Source: Agromyces mariniharenae
GTDB lineage: Bacteria > Actinomycetota > Actinomycetes > Actinomycetales > Microbacteriaceae
NCBI RefSeq assembly: GCF_008122505.1
Contig: NZ_VSSB01000002.1
Span: forward strand, 1,054,001-1,118,000
Reading direction: 5' to 3'
Length of the DNA stretch: 64,000 nucleotides
Below, in pieces: positions 26,997-36,797 of the stretch. The notes under the pieces are model-generated. The model was not told the DNA's origin, did no database searches, and saw nothing but the letters and a program-made list of their open reading frames with translations. The position numbers were made by a program, and so were the translations under genes. Each line of letters begins with the position of its first letter. Positions within the stretch are counted from its first letter, which is position 1.

Positions 26997-28790
26997 TCAC
27001 CAGGTGGCTGGCAGCTCGGGCGCCGCGGCGCCGGATGGAACGGTCCGATACTTCTTCAGCACCTGGCTCATCACCTGTTGGAAGACGGGAGCGGATGCGG
27101 CGGACGAGTTCATCTTAACGGGATTCATGATGCTCACCGAAACGACGAACTGCGGATCGTCGGCCGGCGCGAACCCCGAGACCGACACGAGGTAGCCGCT
27201 CAGGTAGCCGCCGTTCCCGTCGGGGACCTGCGCCGTGCCCGTCTTCGCGGCGACCCGGTAGCCCGGGATCTCCCACTTGTCGGCGAGCCAGCCCTCGAGG
27301 TACACGCGCTCCAGCATCGCGCTCGTCTGCTGCGCCGCCGACGCCGAGATCACGGGCGTGCCCGACGACTGCGCCGGGGTCTCGTCGCCGCATCCGTCGA
27401 CGAGTCGCACCGGCATCCGCACGCCGCCGTTGGCGATGGTCTGGTAGACGCTCGCGATCTGCACGGCCGTCGTCGTGAGCCCCTGCCCGAACATGGTCGC
27501 GTACTTGGTCTGGTTGTCCCAGCCCTCGGGCCCGCCGTGCAGGTCGCCGGGCTCCTCGCCGGGGAACCCGACCTCGGTGCGCTCCCCCAGGCCGAACGCG
27601 AGCATGTCGTCGTAGCGCTCCTGGTCGCTCAGCCGCTCGCCGAACTGCGACATGCCGGTGTTCGACGACTCGATGAGCACGCCCGTGAGCGTCAGCGGCT
27701 CGTCGCCGTGGAACGAGCTGTCGTTGACGTTCGCGCCGTTCGGCGGCAGGTAGCGGTACGGAGCGATGATCTGGCTGACCGGATCGGCCTTGCCGGCGTC
27801 GATGACGGATGCCGCGGTGAGCGCCTTGAACGTCGAGCCGGGCTCGAACGGCGCGGTGAACGCCCGCGAGCCGCGGTTCCCGGAGTCCGTCGCCGAGGGC
27901 GCGTTCGGGTCGACCGTCGGGACGTCGGCGACGGCGAGCAGACGGCCGGTCTTCGCCTCCATGACGGTCACGGTGGCCCAGTCGGCGCCGACGGCCTGCA
28001 CCTGCGCCTCCGCGATCCGCTGCACCATCCACTGCAGGTCGGAGTCGATGGTGAGCCTCAGCGTGCCGCCGTCGTGCGCCTGCTCGTGCACGACCTCCGT
28101 GCCCGGGATCTGCACCCAGTCCTCGAGGCTGTGCAGGTAGCTGTACTCCCCGTCCTGCCCCGCGAGGCATTCGTCCTCCGAGAGCTCGACGCCCGCGAGG
28201 GCGTCGCCGTCGGAGCCCACGAAGCCGAGCAGGTTGCCCGCCACCGCGCCGTTCGGGTAGTAGCGACTGGGGTGCTCCCACGGCACGACCCACGGGATGT
28301 CGAGCTCCTTCACGCGCTCGTACGTCTCGGTGTCGACGAGCTTGGCCACGTACGCGAAGTCCGACTGGGCGTTCTCGGCGAGCGAGTCGGCGATGACCTG
28401 CTGCACCTGCTCGCCGGTGAGGCCGATGACCGCCCCGAGCTCGGCGGCGGACTGCTCGAGCGGCACGTCGACCGGCACGGTCTTCGACGGATCCTGCGGA
28501 TCGGGCTCCTCGCGCGTGATGGGGCCGGCGTTCGCGTTCTTGGGCGACACCGCGATGTCGTAGCGCATCACGGTGTCGGCGAGCACGATGCCGTTCCGGT
28601 CGACGATGTCGCCGCGCGAGCCGTAGACGGTGACCGACGTCGAGCGCCGGCCCTCGGCCTCCTCGCTGAGCTCGGCAGCGCGCACGACCTGGAGGTCGAC
28701 GAGCCGCACCACGAACACGCCGACGAGCGCGACCAGCACGACCGCGGCGAGGAGGATTCGGCGCATCGGGTGGCGGCTGGTGCCGTTCAT
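26997..28790 (-). CDS. ftsI: septal penicillin-binding protein FtsI (class B transpeptidase)
   Basis: FtsI (PBP2b/PBP3) cross-links septal peptidoglycan with FtsW. The 597-residue protein has a single N-terminal anchor (10-30) and a dimerisation/pedestal domain (about 55-240). The transpeptidase motifs are SxxK in PGSTFK (Ser319), SSN (375-377) and KTG (516-518). There is no C-terminal PASTA domain. The ATG at 28790 follows the ftsL stop by 20 bases. Order ftsL-ftsI-murE is canonical. Confidence 0.97.
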   Translation of the reverse strand: MNGTSRHPMRRILLAAVVLVALVGVFVVRLVDLQVVRAAELSEEAEGRRSTSVTVYGSRGDIVDRNGIVLADTVMRYDIAVSPKNANAGPITREEPDPQDPSKTVPVDVPLEQSAAELGAVIGLTGEQVQQVIADSLAENAQSDFAYVAKLVDTETYERVKELDIPWVVPWEHPSRYYPNGAVAGNLLGFVGSDGDALAGVELSEDECLAGQDGEYSYLHSLEDWVQIPGTEVVHEQAHDGGTLRLTIDSDLQWMVQRIAEAQVQAVGADWATVTVMEAKTGRLLAVADVPTVDPNAPSATDSGNRGSRAFTAPFEPGSTFKALTAASVIDAGKADPVSQIIAPYRYLPPNGANVNDSSFHGDEPLTLTGVLIESSNTGMSQFGERLSDQERYDDMLAFGLGERTEVGFPGEEPGDLHGGPEGWDNQTKYATMFGQGLTTTAVQIASVYQTIANGGVRMPVRLVDGCGDETPAQSSGTPVISASAAQQTSAMLERVYLEGWLADKWEIPGYRVAAKTGTAQVPDGNGGYLSGYLVSVSGFAPADDPQFVVSVSIMNPVKMNSSAASAPVFQQVMSQVLKKYRTVPSGAAAPELPATW

Positions 28791-28810
28791 TCGAGCCTTT
28801 CCTCGGGCGA

Positions 28811-29398
28811 TCAGTGCGTGGCGGGCGTCGGGAGGCCTTCGGCGGGCGGCGGCGGGGCGACGGGCGGCACGTCGGCGGCGGTCGCCGGCGCCTCCCCCGA
28901 GGCTCCCCCGTTCGGAGTCTGCCCCTGCTGCTGCTCGGTCACGAGCGGCACGCCGTCGATGAGCGCATTGGGCACGAGCGGGGCGGATGCCGCGGCGCCG
29001 CCGGTCGCGGGCGTCGGCTGGCCGAGCACCGCACCGTCGGACAGCCGCAGGTACACGGGGTCGGCGTTGGGCACCATGCCGAGCGCCTCGGCGTTGCTCG
29101 CGAGGTACTGCGGCGACTCCACGCGGTCGAGGTCCTCCGAGAGTTTCTGCTGCTCGCGCGCGAGCTCCGCCTGCTGCACCTGGTAGGCGTCGATCTCGTA
29201 GGCGCCCTGCGCGACGGCGATCGAGAGCAGGAGCTGGGCGACGACGATGACCGCGACCCCGCCGAGCGCGATCACGGCGTAGGCGAGCCGGGGCTTCGCG
29301 CGGCGCCCCGGTTCGGGCGCCGGGCGCAGGCGTCGCTCGGGCTTCGGGGTCGGGTTCCTCCGGGGTGCGGGGGCGGACTGGGCCGGCAGTGCGGTCAC
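28811..29398 (-). CDS. ftsL: FtsL-like septum formation protein
   Basis: This small bitopic divisome protein is identified mainly by position (rsmH-ftsL-ftsI) and topology. It has a basic Pro-rich cytoplasmic N-terminus, one transmembrane helix (about 40-62) and a short leucine-zipper-like coiled coil (VQQAELAREQQKLSEDLDRV). An ASNAEALGMVPNADPVYL stretch resembles the FtsL tail. An unusually long Pro/Ala/Gln-rich C-terminus (about 125-195) follows. The GTG start overlaps the rsmH TGA (GTGA). FtsL sequences are poorly conserved, so the tail cannot be interpreted. Confidence 0.83.
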   Translation of the reverse strand: MTALPAQSAPAPRRNPTPKPERRLRPAPEPGRRAKPRLAYAVIALGGVAVIVVAQLLLSIAVAQGAYEIDAYQVQQAELAREQQKLSEDLDRVESPQYLASNAEALGMVPNADPVYLRLSDGAVLGQPTPATGGAAASAPLVPNALIDGVPLVTEQQQGQTPNGGASGEAPATAADVPPVAPPPPAEGLPTPATH

Positions 29399-30348
29399 GA
29401 CGGCCTCCTCACTCGTTCCGCGGCGCGCATGCGCACCGGCTTCGCACGCGGGTTCTCCGCCTGCTCGGATTCGCTCGCCAGCTCCGCGCCCCGGACGAGG
29501 AGGCGGAACTGCGGCTTGTGCTCGGGCAGCTCCATGGGCAGCCCGGGAGGAGCCGAGGAGGTCGACGCCGCCTGGAGGACCCGCTTCACGATGCGGTCCT
29601 CGAGCGACTGGTACGCCAGCACGACGATTCGGCCGCCGAGGGCGATCGAGTCGAGCGCGGCCGGCATCGCACGCTGGAGCACCGACAGCTCCTCGTTCAC
29701 CTCGATGCGCAGCGCCTGGAAGACGCGCTTGGCCGGGTGACCCTGCCGCTGCACGGCGACGGGCGTGGCATCCGTCAGGATCGCGACGAGCTGCCCCGAG
29801 CGGGTGATCGGCTCCTCGGCGCGCGCCCGGACGATCGCGCGGGCGTAGCGCTGCGCGAGCTTCTCCTCCCCGTACTCCTGGAAGATCCGCCGCAGCTCCT
29901 GCTCACTCGACTCGGCGATCACGTCGGCGGCCGTGCGGCCGCGCGTGGAGTCCATCCGCATGTCGAGCGGGGCGTCCTTCGCGTAGGCGAACCCGCGCTC
30001 GGCGCGATCGAGCTGCAGCGACGAGACGCCGAGGTCGAAGAGCACGCCCTGCACCTCGTCGAAGCCCTCCGACCGGATCGCCTCCGCGATGCCGTCGTAG
30101 ACCGTGTGCACGAACCGGGCGCGGTCGCCGAACGCGGCGAGCCGCTCGCGTGCGATGCCGAGGGCGTCGGTGTCGCGGTCGAGGCCGATGACCGTGAGCT
30201 CCGGGAAGCGCTCGAGGAACGCGCGGCTGTGGCCGCCCATGCCGAGCGTGGCATCGACGAGGGCCGCGCCCTCCTGCCGGATGGCGGGTGCGAGCAGCTC
30301 GACCGTGCGTTCGAGCATGACGGGGGTGTGGATGCGTTCGATGTCCAT
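29395..30348 (-). CDS. rsmH: 16S rRNA (cytosine(1402)-N(4))-methyltransferase RsmH
   Basis: RsmH (MraW) methylates N4 of C1402 in the 16S rRNA decoding centre using SAM. The 317-residue protein begins MDIERIHTPVML at 30348, as homologues do; an in-frame start 66 bases upstream lacks support. The SAM site is VDATLGMGGHSRAFLE, and FDLGVSSLQLDRAERGF and AKRVFQALRIEVNEEL are family hallmarks. It is the second gene of the dcw operon, 99 bases after mraZ. Confidence 0.97.
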   Translation of the reverse strand: MDIERIHTPVMLERTVELLAPAIRQEGAALVDATLGMGGHSRAFLERFPELTVIGLDRDTDALGIARERLAAFGDRARFVHTVYDGIAEAIRSEGFDEVQGVLFDLGVSSLQLDRAERGFAYAKDAPLDMRMDSTRGRTAADVIAESSEQELRRIFQEYGEEKLAQRYARAIVRARAEEPITRSGQLVAILTDATPVAVQRQGHPAKRVFQALRIEVNEELSVLQRAMPAALDSIALGGRIVVLAYQSLEDRIVKRVLQAASTSSAPPGLPMELPEHKPQFRLLVRGAELASESEQAENPRAKPVRMRAAERVRRPS

Positions 30349-30447
30349 GATTCCTTCGGGACCGGTTCCCGGACTCCGATCCCCATCCGTTCGTCCTGAT
30401 GCGGGGAAGTGCACCAGGCGCGCACGGCTGGGAGTCGCAATCCGGGA

Positions 30448-30879
30448 CTAGAACAGCCCGGGGATCACCTCCTCCGCCGTCTCCGCGAAGGCCGCCTCCT
30501 GCTCGGCGAGGTATGTCTGCCATGCCTCGGCATCCCAGATCTCCACCCGGCTGCCGGCGCCGATGACCGCGAGGTCTCGGTCGAGCCCCGCATAGCTGCG
30601 GAGCGTGGCGGGGATGGTGACCCGATGCTGCTTGTCGGGGGTCTCCGCGGATGCCCCCGAGAGGAAGACGCGCATGTAGTCGCGCGCCTGCTTGCTCGTC
30701 ACGGGGGCCTGGCGGATCTTGTCGCTCATCTGCTCGAACTCCCGCGCGCTGAACACGTAGATGCAGCGCTCCTGCCCGCGCGTGAGCACGAGGCCGGTCG
30801 AGAGCTCTTCCCGGAACTTCGCCGGAAGAATGACGCGACCCTTCTCATCGAGCTTCGGTTCGTAGGTCCCGAGGAACAT
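30448..30879 (-). CDS. mraZ: transcriptional regulator MraZ
   Basis: MraZ is an AbrB/SpoVT-fold DNA-binding protein that represses its own dcw operon in E. coli. The 143-residue protein carries two swapped-hairpin repeats with the DxxxR motifs [13 protein letters not shown] and [28 protein letters not shown] is the family N-terminus, so I use the ATG at 30879, with GGAGG and GGGGG purine tracts upstream. Three MraZ-box repeats overlap its promoter, which fits autoregulation. Confidence 0.97.
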   Translation of the reverse strand: MFLGTYEPKLDEKGRVILPAKFREELSTGLVLTRGQERCIYVFSAREFEQMSDKIRQAPVTSKQARDYMRVFLSGASAETPDKQHRVTIPATLRSYAGLDRDLAVIGAGSRVEIWDAEAWQTYLAEQEAAFAETAEEVIPGLF

Positions 30880-30917
30880 CGCGCCACCCCCTTTCCTCCG
30901 GCCAGGATCCAGGTGAC

Positions 30918-30949
30918 CCCACTTTACTCCACTCTCATCCACCGATCAA
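30918..30949 (-). promoter_or_regulatory. mraZ/dcw promoter with three MraZ boxes
   Basis: On the minus strand TTGATC (30944-30949) and TAAAGT (30921-30926) are separated by exactly 17 bases and form a good sigma-70-type promoter. GTGGA, GTGGA and GTGGG occur at 30938-30942, 30928-30932 and 30918-30922, a precise 10-bp period covering the spacer and -10. E. coli MraZ binds TGGGN repeats with five-base spacers, the same geometry, so repression of the whole cluster by MraZ is the expected function. Confidence 0.85.
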
Positions 30950-31147
30950 CGACATTCGCTCGTTTCCGCGCTCGGGGCGGTGTGAGAGCCCTGTGAATCC
31001 GTGGGAATCGACGCGTGGAGCGGAGTGGAGGGATTTCACTCCATCCGGGGCGCCACGGGCGCCCCTTCGGGAGGAATCGGGCCGTTCAGGAGGGCGTTCA
31101 GGAGCCGAACAGGGCTGGGCGCGGCATCCGGACGCTGCTCAGGGCAC

Positions 31148-31178
31148 GAAAAACGGGCCGATCCGAGGATCGACCCGT
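31148..31178 (-). terminator. intrinsic terminator of the DUF3040 gene
   Basis: Twelve-base arms ACGGGCCGATCC and GGATCGACCCGT (one mismatch) surround a two-base loop. On the minus strand the stem is followed by TTTTTC. It lies 25 bases after the DUF3040 stop and insulates the dcw promoter from upstream transcription. Confidence 0.88.
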
Positions 31179-31203
31179 CGTGGTGGTGGGAAGTGGAGGG
31201 CGG

Positions 31204-31590
31204 CTAGTCGCGACCCTCCTGCCGGCGGTCCCAGCGGTCGTTCAGGCGGTCCATGAAGCCGCCGCCAGAGCGCTTGCCCTTCGGCGAGCCGGCCGTGGGC
31301 TCGGCCGGGGCCGGCGCGGTCGCGCCGCGCTTGCCGGGGGTGATGGCCAGGAGCACGCCGCCGAACATGAGCGCGAAGCCGATGACGCCGACGATCAGCA
31401 GCTGGAGCGCGACGCCGGCGATGAGGGCGCCGATGCCCGCGACCGCGAGCAGGACGCCGAGCACGATCGAACGATAGTTGGGCCGACGACCCCGTACGCC
31501 ACCCACCGCGTGCACGAAATCCGCGTCGTTGCGGTAGAGGTTGCGCTCCATCTCCTCGAGAAGACGTTGCTCCTGCTCTGAAAGCGGCAT
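31204..31590 (-). CDS. DUF3040 domain-containing membrane protein
   Basis: This 128-residue protein begins MPLSEQEQRLLEEMERNLY, the DUF3040 N-terminus. Two adjacent transmembrane helices (about 42-60 and 64-82) and a basic Gly/Lys-rich cytoplasmic tail follow. Its function is unknown; an equivalent (Rv2169c) sits beside the dcw cluster in M. tuberculosis. The ATG at 31590 has GAGGGG six bases upstream and a TAGAAT -10 at 31630-31635, divergent from the prenyl synthase. Confidence 0.88.
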   Translation of the reverse strand: MPLSEQEQRLLEEMERNLYRNDADFVHAVGGVRGRRPNYRSIVLGVLLAVAGIGALIAGVALQLLIVGVIGFALMFGGVLLAITPGKRGATAPAPAEPTAGSPKGKRSGGGFMDRLNDRWDRRQEGRD

Positions 31591-31629
31591 CTCATTCCCC
31601 TCAGGCTCGGGATCGACGCATCCGAGCTC

Positions 31630-31635
31630 ATTCTA
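31630..31635 (-). promoter_or_regulatory. -10 element (TAGAAT) of the DUF3040 gene
   Basis: TAGAAT on the minus strand would start transcription about 32-33 bases before the ATG, leaving room for the GAGGGG ribosome site. It is back-to-back with the leaderless promoter of the prenyl synthase 18 bases away. Confidence 0.5.
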
Positions 31636-31652
31636 GCGCCGCGCCGCCTCGC

Positions 31653-31658
31653 TAGGCT
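31653..31658 (+). promoter_or_regulatory. -10 element (TAGGCT) giving a leaderless prenyl synthase message
   Basis: TAGGCT ends exactly six bases before the GTG at 31665, so transcription is expected to start on the first base of the start codon. No ribosome site precedes the GTG. Confidence 0.65.
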
Positions 31659-31664
31659 AGGCGA

Positions 31665-32777
31665 GTGGCTCGTGGTTCCCGGCTCGTCGATCTGGTGCAT
31701 GCGCGCATCGAGGACTTCCTCGCTGGGCGCTCTTCCATTCTCCGCTCCATCAGCCCCGACCTCGACCCGCTCGACGCGTTCTCAAGGCGCTTTCTCAGCG
31801 GCGGCAAGCGCTTCCGGGCCCTGTTCTGCTACTGGGGCTGGGAGTCCGTCGCGGGGCGCGGGTTCGACCCGTTCGAGTCCGACGGCGGGCGGGACCACTA
31901 CCCCGTCGTCTCCGCCGCCTCGGCGCTCGAGCTGTTCCACGCGGCGGCGCTCGTGCACGACGACCTCATCGACAACTCCGACACCCGCCGCGGGGCGCCC
32001 TCGGCCCATCGCCTCTTCGAGTCGCTGCACGCCGACTCGGGGTGGGCGGGCGGTTCGGCGGAGTTCGGGCGGGCCTCCGCGATCCTCCTCGGCGACCTCC
32101 TCCTGGGCTGGAGCGACGAGCTGTTCGACGAGGGCCTCGACGCCGTGGCCGACCGCCAGGCGGCCCGCGCCGCCCGCGCCGAGTTCATGCGCATGCGCAC
32201 CGAGGTGACATCGGGGCAGTACCTCGACATCCTCGAGGAGCGGGCGTGGCTCGTGCAGCCCGAGGCCGAGCAGCGCACCAGGGCCGAGCGCGTGATCGTC
32301 TACAAGTCGGCGAAGTACTCGATCGAGTCGCCCCTCGTCATCGGCGGCGCGCTGGCCGGGGCGTCCGCCGCGCAGCTCGCGGCGCTGCGCGGGTTCGGGC
32401 TGCCGCTCGGGATCGCCTACCAGCTGCGCGACGACCTGCTGGGCGTCTTCGGCGACCCCGAGGTCACCGGGAAGCCGAGCGGCGACGACCTGCGCGAGGG
32501 CAAGCGCACCATGCTCGTCGCGATCGCCCGGGAGCGGCTCTCGACCGGGCAGCGCCGACTCCTCGACGAGCTCCTCGGCGACCCCGACCTCGGGGCCGAC
32601 CAGGTGCGGATGCTGCAGCGCACGATCGCCGACTGCGGTGCCGTCGAGGAGGTCGAGGCGATGATCGCCGACAACCTGGCCAGCGCCACCGCGGTCCTCG
32701 AGGACGCTCCCCTCAGCCGCGACGCACGCGCAGAGCTCGGCTCGCTCGCGAAGGCCGTCACGCGCCGGGCGAGCTGA
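31665..32777 (+). CDS. short-chain polyprenyl diphosphate synthase (IdsA2-like)
   Basis: This 370-residue trans-prenyltransferase condenses isopentenyl diphosphate with allylic diphosphates, probably to C15/C20. It has GGKRFR (46-51), the first Asp-rich motif DDLID (99-103) and the second, DDLLGVFGD (256-264), followed by PEVTGKPSGDDLREGKRT. Position next to the Rv2175c-like gene and pknL matches M. tuberculosis idsA2 (Rv2173). It is a paralogue of crtE at 53456 but lies outside the carotenoid operon, so it may supply general isoprenoids. Product chain length cannot be read with certainty. Confidence 0.9.
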   Translation: MARGSRLVDLVHARIEDFLAGRSSILRSISPDLDPLDAFSRRFLSGGKRFRALFCYWGWESVAGRGFDPFESDGGRDHYPVVSAASALELFHAAALVHDDLIDNSDTRRGAPSAHRLFESLHADSGWAGGSAEFGRASAILLGDLLLGWSDELFDEGLDAVADRQAARAARAEFMRMRTEVTSGQYLDILEERAWLVQPEAEQRTRAERVIVYKSAKYSIESPLVIGGALAGASAAQLAALRGFGLPLGIAYQLRDDLLGVFGDPEVTGKPSGDDLREGKRTMLVAIARERLSTGQRRLLDELLGDPDLGADQVRMLQRTIADCGAVEEVEAMIADNLASATAVLEDAPLSRDARAELGSLAKAVTRRAS

Positions 32778-32830
32778 GGCGGAGGCGGCCGGCCAAGCGG
32801 GTGCTCCGGCGGTCGAGCGCCGGGCGAGGA

Positions 32831-33169
32831 TCAGGCGAGGGCCTGCGCCACTCGACGGACCTCGGACTTGCGGCCCGCCCGGAGCGCGGCGATGGGACTC
32901 GTGCCGAGGCTGTCCTCCTCGCCGAGCAGCCACTCGAGCGCCTCGGCGTCGCTGAACCCGGCATCGGCGAGCACGACGGCGGTGCCGTGCAGCTCGGGCA
33001 GCGGCGCGTCGTCGCGCAGGAACGACGCGGGCACCTTCAGCACGCCGTCGACGCGCGTCGCGAGCAGGTGGCGGTCGTCGATGAGCTTGCGGATGCGGCT
33101 CGGGGTCAGCCCGAGCCGCTCGACGAGGTCGGGAACGGTCAGCCACTCGGTCTGGTCGTCGTCGGTCAC
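32831..33169 (-). CDS. Rv2175c-like DNA-binding protein
   Basis: This 112-residue protein has an N-terminal winged helix-turn-helix (EWLTVPDLVERLGLTPSRIRKLIDDRHLLATR) and a C-terminal Rv2175c domain. The latter reads LHGTAVVLADAGFSDAEALEWLLGEEDSLGTSPIAALRAGRKSEVRRVAQALA. In M. tuberculosis Rv2175c is a substrate of PknL, encoded next door, and phosphorylation lowers DNA binding; the pknL homologue is 1.6 kb away here. The GTG at 33169 follows CAGGCT by exactly six bases (leaderless). It converges on the prenyl synthase. Confidence 0.9.
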   Translation of the reverse strand: MTDDDQTEWLTVPDLVERLGLTPSRIRKLIDDRHLLATRVDGVLKVPASFLRDDAPLPELHGTAVVLADAGFSDAEALEWLLGEEDSLGTSPIAALRAGRKSEVRRVAQALA

Positions 33170-33332
33170 GTCACCAGCCTGCCAGACGGATGCGGCGCAT
33201 CGGAAGCATCCCCGCCGCGACGCGCGGAGCCGTTCGACCCGGAGTCCGGGGACTCGCGGCGAGGTCGTTGACTCGCCCCATCCCCTGTGGGACGTTGGCG
33301 ACGGACGAGGGGGTCCGGCCCGAGGGGGGATC

Positions 33333-34616
33333 ATGTCGGACGGAACGGAGGCGGTTCGCTGGGGGCGTCTGCGCCGCACCGGCGCCGCAGCCGAGCGGGG
33401 CGGCCGTCGCGGCATCCGCGCGGTGCTCACCCTGCCGATCGCCGTCGCGAGCACCCTGGCCGTGACCCTCGGCATCGCGCAGCCCGCGGATGCGGCCGCC
33501 GTGCCTCCGGTGAAGCGGCACGCGAAGCCGAAGGCGCTGGGCTCGGCGCCCCGCGCGGCAGCGGCCGCCGCGCCGGCATCCGTGCCCGCGCCGCCCGAGT
33601 ACGTGGTGGCCGAGGGCGACACCGTCAGCGGCATCGCCGAGCGGTTCGGGCTCGCCACCGCCGAGGTGCTCGCCGCGAACGGGCTCGGCTGGTCGAGCCT
33701 CATCTTCCCCGGCCAGCGGCTCGCGCTCCCCGGTGGCACCGTGGACGGGTCGGCACCCGCTCCCCCGCCCGCCGCGCCCGAGATCGCCCGCCACGTCGTC
33801 GTCGAGGGCGACACCGTGAGCAGCATCGCCGCGGCGTACGGGCTCGACGCCGGCGACGTGCTGAGCGCCAACGGCCTCGGCCCGACGAGCCTCATCTTCC
33901 CCGGCGAGGCCATCGTGCTGCCGCTCGCCGATCCGTCGTCGACGCTGCCGGTGCCACCGGCCGCGGCACCCGCTCCACCCGCGGAGCCCGCGCCGAGCGG
34001 ACCCGCGGCCCCCGACGCGTCCGTGTCCCCCGACACGCACGTCGTGGCCCCCGGCGACACGCTCTTCGGCCTGGCGGAGGCGTACGGCGTGACGGTCGCC
34101 GACCTCGACGCGGCCAACGCCCTCGGCGGCTCGACGCTGATCGTCCCGGGGCAGGTGCTCGTCGTGCGTCGGCCCGAGCCCGTCGTCACCGTCGCCTCGG
34201 TGAGCGTGCCCCTCACCGACGAGATGCGGGCGAACGCCCGGATCGTCATCGACCTCGGACGCGCCCTCGGCGTGCCCGAGCAGGGCATCGTGATCGCGCT
34301 CGCGGCCGCGGCGCAGGAGTCGGGCCTGCGGAACCTGCACCACGGCGACCAGGACTCGCTCGGCCTGTTCCAGCAGCGGCCCAGCGAGGGCTGGGGCACG
34401 CCCGAGGAGGTCCTCGATCCTGTGCGGGCGACGACGGCGTTCTACGGCGGGGCGGCGAACCCGAACCCCGGCCGCACGAGCGGCCTGCTCGACATCGTCG
34501 GGTGGGAGGCCATGTCGGTCACGCAGGCCGCCCAGGCGGTGCAGCTCTCGGCGCATCCCGACCACTACGCGAAGTGGGAGGTGTCGGCGAGGGCCTGGCT
34601 GTCGGAGCTCGGCTGA
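33333..34616 (+). CDS. secreted triple-LysM peptidoglycan-binding protein with lysozyme-fold C-terminal domain
   Basis: This 427-residue exported protein has a basic N-terminus and hydrophobic signal segment (about 29-55, ending QPADAAA). Three LysM modules follow at about 89-133, 153-197 and 236-279 (YVVAEGDTVSGIAERFGL is typical), separated by Pro/Ala linkers. The C-terminal domain (about 298-427) has IALAAAAQESGLRN and DSLGLFQQRPSEGWG, resembling lytic transglycosylase or lysozyme-like folds with Glu329 as candidate acid. It probably binds and cuts or tailors peptidoglycan outside the membrane. GGGGGG precedes the ATG. Confidence 0.85.
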   Translation: MSDGTEAVRWGRLRRTGAAAERGGRRGIRAVLTLPIAVASTLAVTLGIAQPADAAAVPPVKRHAKPKALGSAPRAAAAAAPASVPAPPEYVVAEGDTVSGIAERFGLATAEVLAANGLGWSSLIFPGQRLALPGGTVDGSAPAPPPAAPEIARHVVVEGDTVSSIAAAYGLDAGDVLSANGLGPTSLIFPGEAIVLPLADPSSTLPVPPAAAPAPPAEPAPSGPAAPDASVSPDTHVVAPGDTLFGLAEAYGVTVADLDAANALGGSTLIVPGQVLVVRRPEPVVTVASVSVPLTDEMRANARIVIDLGRALGVPEQGIVIALAAAAQESGLRNLHHGDQDSLGLFQQRPSEGWGTPEEVLDPVRATTAFYGGAANPNPGRTSGLLDIVGWEAMSVTQAAQAVQLSAHPDHYAKWEVSARAWLSELG

Positions 34617-34738
34617 CGACGGCCGCGTCGGCCGGACCTGCCGTGCCGCCCCGCGTCCCCGCGTCATCCGGGGTCACGAAGCCGTTGCGATTCCGTCGTT
34701 CCACGGTGTGTAGTCGGGTCGGGGCATGCAGGGGTTCG

Positions 34739-34744
34739 TAGACT
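34739..34744 (+). promoter_or_regulatory. -10 element (TAGACT) giving a leaderless pknL message
   Basis: TAGACT ends exactly six bases before the GTG at 34751, and no ribosome site is present. This is the same arrangement as at the prenyl synthase gene. Confidence 0.65.
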
Positions 34745-34750
34745 CGAACG

Positions 34751-36670
<1,920 letters not shown>

Positions 36671-36687
36671 GCCCGGGCGGACGCCGC

Positions 36688-36720
36688 GCGGCATCCGTCG
36701 ACTCCGGCATCGGATGCCGC
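36688..36720. terminator. hairpin from inverted GCGGCATCCG words between convergent pknL and aroG
   Basis: GCGGCATCCG (36688-36697) and CGGATGCCGC (36711-36720) are perfect ten-base arms around 13 bases. Further half-copies follow up to 36780. No U-tract is present on either side, so a terminator role rests on its position between two convergent stops. Confidence 0.45.
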
Positions 36721-36797
36721 GGAGCATCCTCGGACGCGCACGGAACACCCGCGCGCGACCGCGGCGGGGCATCCGTCGGACGCCCCGCCGCCGGCCG

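Larger units (their letters stand above)
30880..31203. other. 324-base gene-free region upstream of mraZ
   Basis: It holds, from left to right: the mraZ leader and ribosome site; the promoter with three MraZ boxes (30918-30949); a second pair of GTGGA repeats on the opposite strand, 10 bp apart (31015-31019, 31025-31029), overlapping the inverted repeat GGAGTG/CACTCC; one GCGGCATCCG word (about 31122); and the terminator of the DUF3040 gene (31148-31178). I see no convincing small gene in it. Confidence 0.7.

Noticed and set aside
26586..29186. An 866-codon plus-strand frame opposite murE, ftsI and ftsL
   Set aside because: Same antisense shadow effect; no domain, promoter or ribosome site, and it covers three recognised genes.
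36671..36797. Small gene between pknL and aroG
   Set aside because: Frames exist but the DNA is dominated by inverted GCGGCATCC words between convergent stops; nothing resembles a protein or ribosome site.
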